From Hyphomicrobiales bacterium (GTDB taxonomy: Bacteria > Pseudomonadota > Alphaproteobacteria > Rhizobiales > Xanthobacteraceae), in the NCBI GenBank assembly GCA_016201085.1, contig JACQDO010000008.1, forward strand, positions 1 to 19,411: DNA of 19,411 bases, in the 5' to 3' direction. This document shows positions 14,972-19,411 of this stretch, one piece after another (positions within the stretch are counted from its first letter, which is position 1; the number at the start of each line of letters is the position of its first letter). The position numbers were made by a program, and so were the translations under genes. The notes beneath the pieces are model-generated. The model was not told the origin of the DNA and did no database searches. It worked only from the letters and a program-made list of their open reading frames with translations.

Positions 14972-16702
14972 CTAGGCCGGCTGCGGACGCGGCGCCGCGG
15001 TCTCGATGGCGGGCAGTGCCAGCGCGGAGAGTTCGGGCGGCGGCGCGGTCTCCTCGGGCAGGCGGCCGATGCCGATGCGCGCAAACGTCACGCCGAGCGC
15101 CGGCCATGCCGTAACGACGGCGAGCGGGATCGCCAGCGCCGGTCCGGCGGCGAGGAAAAGCGCATAAGGGATCGCCGCCGGATGGGTCATGGCCAACAGG
15201 CCGATCGCACCGCACCCGAGCAGCGTATGCGGCCACAGGTTGCGCAACGCCAATGCGGGCGGCACCGCATGATCGTCGCGGGCCTGCCCGATCCAGCCGA
15301 TCTCGCGGCCAAACAGCAATCCGATCAGGAACAACGTGTGGCCAAACCACATGATCGGAACCAGCAAGATCGAGAATGCGATCGCGATGGCGAAATTGGC
15401 GATAAACCACGCGGTGCCGCCGAAGGTGCGGCGCGCGTCGGACCGCAGCAAAATATCGATCGCGGTGGCGATCATCGGCGCAAACCACATCACGAGTACA
15501 AGCACGAAAAGCGCGATACCGGCATCCGGCCGGATGAAATCGGCGGGCGTCGCGGCGAGGACGAGCGAAAGCGTGCCGAGCGCCAGCATGCCGATCCAGG
15601 CCGGCGATCCGACGAACATCAGAATCGCGATGGCGAGTTGATAGCGGCTTACCGCCTCGATGCCCGACCAGGTCAGGAAAGGCCAATACTGCATGTTGCC
15701 TTGGCACCAACGCAGATCGCGGCGGATAAATTCGATCAACGTCGGCGGGTTCTCCTCCCAGCCGAGGTCCTCTTTCGGCACCACGCGTACGTGGTAGCCG
15801 GCGCGGCGCATCAGCACGGCCTCGATCTGGTCGTGACTGAGGATATGCATATCGTCCAGCACCGGCAGTTCGCAATGCGCGATGAACGGCTTGAGCCGCA
15901 GCACCGCGTTATGTCCCCAATAGGGACCGCAATCGCCCGTCCACCAGGCGCTGCCGATGGTGTAGGAGCGCATGCCGAGTCGCATGCCGAATTGAAACAG
16001 CCGCGCGAAGGCGCTGGTCGACGGCAGACCGACCACCAGTCCTTGCAGAATGCCGAGCTTGGGATCGGCTTGCATGATGCGCACCAGCCGCAGGACGGCA
16101 TCGGCGGTCATGAAGCTGTCGGCGTCTAACGTCACGGCGAACTCATGATCGCCGCCCCAGCGCTCGCAGAAGTCGCGGATGTTGCCGGCCTTGTAACCGG
16201 TATTGATCTCGCGCCGCCGGTAAGCGATGGCGATGTGGCCGCGCCAGCGTTCCGCCAGCGCGCCGAAACGGGCGGCTTCTTCTGCCGCGATGCCGGCATC
16301 GCCGGTGTCGCTCAGCACGTAGACATGAAAGCGATTGCCAACTTCGGCGGTGGCAAGGCCCGCCAGCATCGGCTCTAGATTTCGGATCATGCGGTCCGGC
16401 AATTCATTGCGGACGCACAGCAGGATCGCCGTCGATGCCGTGATCGCTTCATCGCCGCGAATACCGGCGGCTGCCGGCACCACGGCTACGACCGGATCGG
16501 CGGTCAAGCGCATGATCAGAAAGCCGATCACCGCGTTCCAGAAACCGACCACCATCCAGGGCAGGGTGAGCGCGAACAGCACGAGCAGCACGATATCGAT
16601 GAGACCCAAGCCCCCCGGCGACAACGCCAGCGCGGCAAGCGCCAGCGATCCGGCCATGGTGGCGACGAACAATATCGCGAATAGCACGCGCCGGCCGGTC
16701 AT
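14972..16702 (-). CDS. mdoH: OpgH/MdoH-type glucans biosynthesis glucosyltransferase
   Basis: A family 2 inner-membrane glucosyltransferase, 576 residues from ATG 16700-16702. In-frame TTG 16792 would add 30 residues, and ATG 16894 would run into the divergent gene; none of these has a good ribosome binding site. Two hydrophobic segments (residues 6-30 and 36-63) precede the cytoplasmic catalytic domain. That domain has LDADSFM (Asp193, Asp195), WGHNAVLRLKPF, LDDMHILSHDQIEA (Asp283/284) and the RRDLRWCQGNMQ product-site motif (Arg331-Trp332). At least five further membrane segments follow. OpgH elongates the beta-glucan backbone of osmoregulated periplasmic glucans from UDP-glucose while moving it across the membrane. 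The usual periplasmic partner OpgG is not in the window. The N-terminus is shorter than in E. coli OpgH (847 residues). Confidence 0.85.
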   Translation of the reverse strand: MTGRRVLFAILFVATMAGSLALAALALSPGGLGLIDIVLLVLFALTLPWMVVGFWNAVIGFLIMRLTADPVVAVVPAAAGIRGDEAITASTAILLCVRNELPDRMIRNLEPMLAGLATAEVGNRFHVYVLSDTGDAGIAAEEAARFGALAERWRGHIAIAYRRREINTGYKAGNIRDFCERWGGDHEFAVTLDADSFMTADAVLRLVRIMQADPKLGILQGLVVGLPSTSAFARLFQFGMRLGMRSYTIGSAWWTGDCGPYWGHNAVLRLKPFIAHCELPVLDDMHILSHDQIEAVLMRRAGYHVRVVPKEDLGWEENPPTLIEFIRRDLRWCQGNMQYWPFLTWSGIEAVSRYQLAIAILMFVGSPAWIGMLALGTLSLVLAATPADFIRPDAGIALFVLVLVMWFAPMIATAIDILLRSDARRTFGGTAWFIANFAIAIAFSILLVPIMWFGHTLFLIGLLFGREIGWIGQARDDHAVPPALALRNLWPHTLLGCGAIGLLAMTHPAAIPYALFLAAGPALAIPLAVVTAWPALGVTFARIGIGRLPEETAPPPELSALALPAIETAAPRPQPA

Positions 16703-16847
16703 CGACGCGCCGGCGGCGGTTTTCGTGGCTTGCGGAGGCGAGCGTTCCAACACGCGGATATTCGACTTCTCATCGCCCGAGGGACCGGGCAAACTAAATG
16801 ATATAACACGAGAAGCAGCCCCCAAAGTCCAATCCGGGTACCGACAC

Positions 16848-17837
16848 GTGGCAACCAGCCGAAAAGATGCAGTTGCCCAGGCACTCTGGTACACCGCGCC
16901 GGGACGCGCCGAAATCCGCGAGCAGGTGCTGCCGCCGCTGGCGGCCGGCGCGGTGCGGGTGAGGGCGCGCTATGGCGCGATCAGCCGCGGCACGGAAGCC
17001 TTGGTATCGGCCGGCCGCGTACCGCCAAGCGAATACGAGCGCATGCGCGCGCCCTTCATGCAGGGTGCCTTCCCGTGCCCGGTGAAATACGGCTACGCCA
17101 CGGTGGGGCATGTGGAAGCAGGACCCACGGAGCTTATCGGCCGCGCCGTCTTTGCCCTGTATCCGCACCAGAGTCTGTTCGATGTGCCGGCAAGCATGGT
17201 GGTGACATTGCCGGCGGACGTGCCGACGACGCGTGCCGTGCTGGCCGCCAATATGGAGACCGCGCTCAACGCGGTGTGGGACGCCGATCCCGTCCCGTCC
17301 GGCCGCATCGCGGTGGTCGGTGCCGGCGTTGTCGGCGCATTGGTGGCCTATCGGTGCGCGCGGCTGCCGGGCACGGAGGTGACATTGGTCGATATCAACC
17401 CGGCGCGGAAAGAATTGGCGGGTAAGCTCGGCGTGGGCTTCGCATCGCCTGACGCGGCGCCGAAGGATTGCGCCCTGGTCGTGCATGCCAGCGCGACAGC
17501 GGCGGGGCTGGCGACTGCGCTGTCACTTGCGGCGTTCGAAGCGACGATCCTCGAACTGAGCTGGTACGGCGATGCTGAGGTGTCGGTGCCGCTCGGCGGC
17601 GCCTTCCATAGCCGCCGTCTGCGACTGGTTTCGAGCCAGGTTGGGCACGTCGCACCCTCGCGCCGGGCGGAGTGGACGCATCATCGCCGTCTCACCGAGG
17701 CGGTGCGATTGCTCGCCGATGCGCGCCTGGATGCGCTATTGGCGCCGGCGGTGGATTTCCGCGATTTGCCGGCGCGGCTGAACGGTATTCTCAATGCCAG
17801 GAGTGGCGTACTCTGTCAGCTCATTCAATATCCATAA
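16848..17837 (+). CDS. BchC-like medium-chain (zinc-type) dehydrogenase
   Basis: The 329-residue protein starts at GTG 16848, the only reasonable start before the conserved region; no clear ribosome binding site is seen. The catalytic-domain motif ISRGTEALVSAG and PVKYGYATVGHVE match the group of BchC (bacteriochlorophyllide dehydrogenase) and relatives, in which the usual catalytic Cys of zinc alcohol dehydrogenases is lacking. The Rossmann domain has IAVVGAGVVGALVAYRCA (GxGxxG) and VTLVDINPARKEL, with Asp at the end of strand 2 (NAD preference). The structural four-cysteine zinc lobe is absent. No photosynthesis gene is nearby. It is followed after 11 bases by the PTPS-like gene and then a glycosyltransferase, so it most likely oxidises or reduces an intermediate of the same small-molecule pathway. 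Confidence 0.85.
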   Translation: MATSRKDAVAQALWYTAPGRAEIREQVLPPLAAGAVRVRARYGAISRGTEALVSAGRVPPSEYERMRAPFMQGAFPCPVKYGYATVGHVEAGPTELIGRAVFALYPHQSLFDVPASMVVTLPADVPTTRAVLAANMETALNAVWDADPVPSGRIAVVGAGVVGALVAYRCARLPGTEVTLVDINPARKELAGKLGVGFASPDAAPKDCALVVHASATAAGLATALSLAAFEATILELSWYGDAEVSVPLGGAFHSRRLRLVSSQVGHVAPSRRAEWTHHRRLTEAVRLLADARLDALLAPAVDFRDLPARLNGILNARSGVLCQLIQYP

Positions 17838-17848
17838 GGGGGCTAGCT

Positions 17849-18250
17849 TTGTTTGCCGTCGAAGTCCGCGATCACATCATGATCGCCCATTCCTTCCGCG
17901 GGGCCATATTCGGCCCGGCGCAGGCCCTGCATGGCGCGACCTTCGTGGTCGATGCCTGCTTTATTGCACAAAGTCTCGATCCGAACGGCATTGTTATCGA
18001 TATCGGGGCCGCGCACGAAGCGCTGAAGGCCACGCTGAAGCCGCTCAATTACAAAAATCTCGACGACGTACCGGAGCTAAAAGGCGCCAATACCACCACC
18101 GAATTCCTCACCAAATATATCTTCGACCGGCTGGCGGACGCCGCGCGCGCGGGCTCGCTCGGCCGTGACGGCCGCGAGCTCAAGGCGATCCGTATCACAC
18201 TGTCGGAATCGCACGTCGCGCGCGCCTGGTATGAGGCGGACTTGTGGTGA
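17849..18250 (+). CDS. QueD/6-pyruvoyltetrahydropterin synthase-fold protein with altered active site
   Basis: A 133-residue protein beginning at TTG 17849 behind AAGGGGG. It has the T-fold layout of PTPS/QueD: FAVEVRDHIMIAHSF (His14), ALHGATFVVDA, IVIDIGAAHEALKATL, NTTTEFLTKYIFDRL and ITLSESHVARAWYE. The known active-site residues are changed. The Cys of the C-x-x-L-H-G-H motif is Ala24. His28 is kept, but the third zinc histidine is Ala30. The L-D-H triad segment reads PLNYKNL, so Asp and His are Asn and Tyr. The substrate-anchoring Glu in LSESHV is present. It is therefore unlikely to make carboxytetrahydropterin by the known mechanism; it may bind or modify a pterin-like or other ligand. 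Its stop overlaps the glycosyltransferase start as GTGA, and the dehydrogenase lies 11 bases upstream. Confidence 0.8.
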   Translation: MFAVEVRDHIMIAHSFRGAIFGPAQALHGATFVVDACFIAQSLDPNGIVIDIGAAHEALKATLKPLNYKNLDDVPELKGANTTTEFLTKYIFDRLADAARAGSLGRDGRELKAIRITLSESHVARAWYEADLW

Positions 18251-19150
18251 GACGAATTGCGTTCGCGGTTCCCGGCAGTCTGGCGACGCCGACCGGCGGC
18301 TATGCCTACGACCGGCGCATGATCGAGGAACTCGAACGGCTTGGCTGGCAGATCGATGTCATCGATCTGGGCGAGGGATTCCCCTGGCCGAGCGATGCAA
18401 CGCGCGCGCAGGCGTGGTTGCGGCTATCCGACATTCCTTCCGGTCGAACGATTATTATCGATGGGCTGGCTTTCGGTGTCCTGCCGGAGGCGGTGTTGCA
18501 GCTTCGCGTGGAAAACCCGCTGATCGCCTTGGTGCATCATCCGCTGGCCTTGGAGGCCGGACTTTCGCTGCAACAGGCCAATATCCTGCGTTCCTGCGAG
18601 CGCGCGGCGCTGATCGCGGCGCGGCTGGTCATCGCCAACAGCGCGGAGACCGCACGCCACCTGACGCAGGATTATGGCGTGGCGGCGGACCGCATTACGA
18701 TTGCCTGTCCCGGCACCGATCCGGCGCCGAAGGCGCAGGGCAGTCGCGATGGCATCGTGCGATTGCTCTCGGTCGGCGCCCTGGTGCCGCGCAAGGGTTT
18801 CGACGTGTTGATCGCGGCGCTCGCCACGCTTGCCGACCTGCCGTGGCGGCTGACCATCGCCGGCGATCGCGGCCGCGATCCGCAGACCGCCGTGCGGCTC
18901 GATGCCGATCTTGCGCGCCACAGTCTGGGAGCACGCGTTGCGGTGCTCGGGGCCGTGTCGCCGGAGCGCCTGCGCGAGCTTTACACGAGCGCCGATCTGT
19001 TCGTGCTGGCTTCGCGCTTCGAAGGCTACGGCATGGCCTATGCCGAAGCCATCGCCCACGGTCTGCCGGTCGTCGGCACCACTGCCGGGGCAATACCGGC
19101 GACAGTACCGGCGGCTGCCAGCGTGCTCATAGCCCCTGACGATGCGGGCG
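18247..19150 (+). CDS. GT4-family glycosyltransferase (C-terminus missing)
   Basis: The frame opens at GTG 18247, overlapping the PTPS-like stop by four bases. About 300 residues of a GT-B fold enzyme are present. The N-terminal domain begins RRIAFAVPGSLATPTGGYAY, with the glycine-rich acceptor loop. LVHHPLALEAGLS and LVIANSAETARHL follow, and the donor domain has LSVGALVPRKGFDVL and SRFEGYGMAYAEAIAHGLPV, the E-x7-E motif with Glu259 and Glu267. After VLIAPDDAGA (residue 302) the expected last 50-80 residues are replaced by kinase sequence without any break in the frame. Coupling to the PTPS-like gene suggests that it glycosylates the product of that pathway. The donor sugar and acceptor are unknown. 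Confidence 0.85.
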
Positions 19151-19162
19151 CGCGCGCGCGCG
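19148..19162. repeat. Alternating GC tract at the glycosyltransferase-kinase join
   Basis: Fifteen bases of strictly alternating G and C lie exactly where homology changes from glycosyltransferase to kinase. Such low-complexity words are shared by many high-GC genomes and are typical points of false joining in assembly. Confidence 0.7.
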
Positions 19163-19411
19163 AACAATTTTTGCGCGAAGCCCACATCACCGCGCAACTC
19201 AAACATCCGCACATCGTCGCCGTGTACGAAACGGGCATGGTGGACACGGGCGCGCCCGAGCCATCGCCTTTTATGGTGATGGAATTTATTCGGGGTAATA
19301 ATCTCGACGATTTGCGTGGACTCCTCTACGCGCAGATCATCGACCTGGCTCGCCAGATTTGCGATGCGCTCGCGTACGCGCACGACCTGGGACTCGTTCA
19401 TCGCGACCTCA
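19151..19411 (+). CDS. Eukaryotic-type Ser/Thr protein kinase fragment (probably from another genome)
   Basis: In frame with the glycosyltransferase, the last 85 or so codons read EQFLREAHITAQLKHPHIV, then FMVMEFIRGNNLDDL, then ICDALAYAHDLGLVHRDL at the window edge. These are Hanks-type kinase subdomains III (alpha-C Glu), IV, V (hinge) and VI-B (HRDL). The glycine-rich loop and the VAIK lysine that must precede them are absent, so no working kinase can begin here. The exact join lies somewhere in the alternating GC tract 19148-19162. Sequence style (PknB-like with Y-x-T-G after H-I-V) resembles kinases of Chloroflexota and other distant groups, though this is only an impression. Confidence 0.8.

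Noticed and set aside
15182..16129. 315-codon plus-strand frame opposite the glucosyltransferase gene
   Set aside because: It is an antisense shadow rich in Arg, Gln and His, with no recognisable domain; the minus strand holds all OpgH motifs.
16335..16847. Upstream extension of the medium-chain dehydrogenase frame
   Set aside because: It is antisense to the glucosyltransferase N-terminus and lacks family homology; GTG 16848 is the sensible start.
18424..19401. 325-codon minus-strand frame opposite the glycosyltransferase and kinase sequence
   Set aside because: It crosses the suspected join and mirrors third-position GC bias; no motif or ribosome binding site is seen.
18247..19411. A genuine glycosyltransferase-kinase fusion protein
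   Set aside because: The kinase part starts after its own ATP-binding elements and the glycosyltransferase lacks its end, so neither domain would fold completely; recorded instead as a probable chimera.

Overview
The window reads as a piece of an alphaproteobacterial (Hyphomicrobiales; Bradyrhizobiaceae or Xanthobacteraceae-like) chromosome. The evidence is high GC with strong third-position bias, an NdvA-type glucan exporter, a short HPF/RaiA protein of the rhizobial kind, a TctC-type solute receptor, and two interspersed palindromic elements of the kind common in this order. No tRNA, rRNA, insertion sequence, phage module or CRISPR array was seen.

Left part (1-8.0 kb): a catabolic block for an unidentified carboxylic or acyl-CoA substrate. 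A DUF1186-like gene runs off the left edge. A short-chain dehydrogenase (451-1171, +) and a TctC receptor (2172-1332, -) converge on a palindromic element, and both are broken by an internal deletion plus frameshift. A DapA-family aldolase/lyase (-) lies upstream of tctC. Divergent from it runs a + strand set: a 3-hydroxyisobutyrate-dehydrogenase-like enzyme, an isocitrate/isopropylmalate-dehydrogenase-family enzyme and two acyl-CoA dehydrogenases. Only one of the two acyl-CoA dehydrogenases keeps a recognisable catalytic glutamate, which suggests a hetero-oligomer. The intergenic regions hold palindromes that look like operators, one matching the FadR-type GntR consensus.

Middle part (8.0-10.9 kb): a - strand stress group of an HPF-like ribosome factor, a universal stress protein and an SbmA/BacA/YddA-type membrane domain with no ATPase domain. 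A membrane-anchored cytochrome c with a long Pro/Ala tail is divergent from it.

Right-middle part (10.9-16.7 kb): cell-envelope carbohydrate genes. They are an NdvA-like exporter (+), overlapped at its 3' end by a convergent - strand set of a polytopic membrane protein, a FkbM methyltransferase and an OpgH/MdoH glucosyltransferase. A paired palindromic repeat lies between the last two.

Right end (16.8-19.4 kb): a compact + strand operon of a BchC-like medium-chain dehydrogenase, a QueD/PTPS-fold protein whose catalytic and one zinc position are all replaced, and a GT4 glycosyltransferase. The last two overlap by GTGA. This is the best candidate for an undescribed small-molecule pathway. The glycosyltransferase frame then runs, at an alternating GC tract near 19150, straight into the middle of a eukaryotic-type Ser/Thr kinase domain. 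A chimeric assembly join is the likeliest explanation, so the last 250 bases or so should not be trusted as part of this genome.
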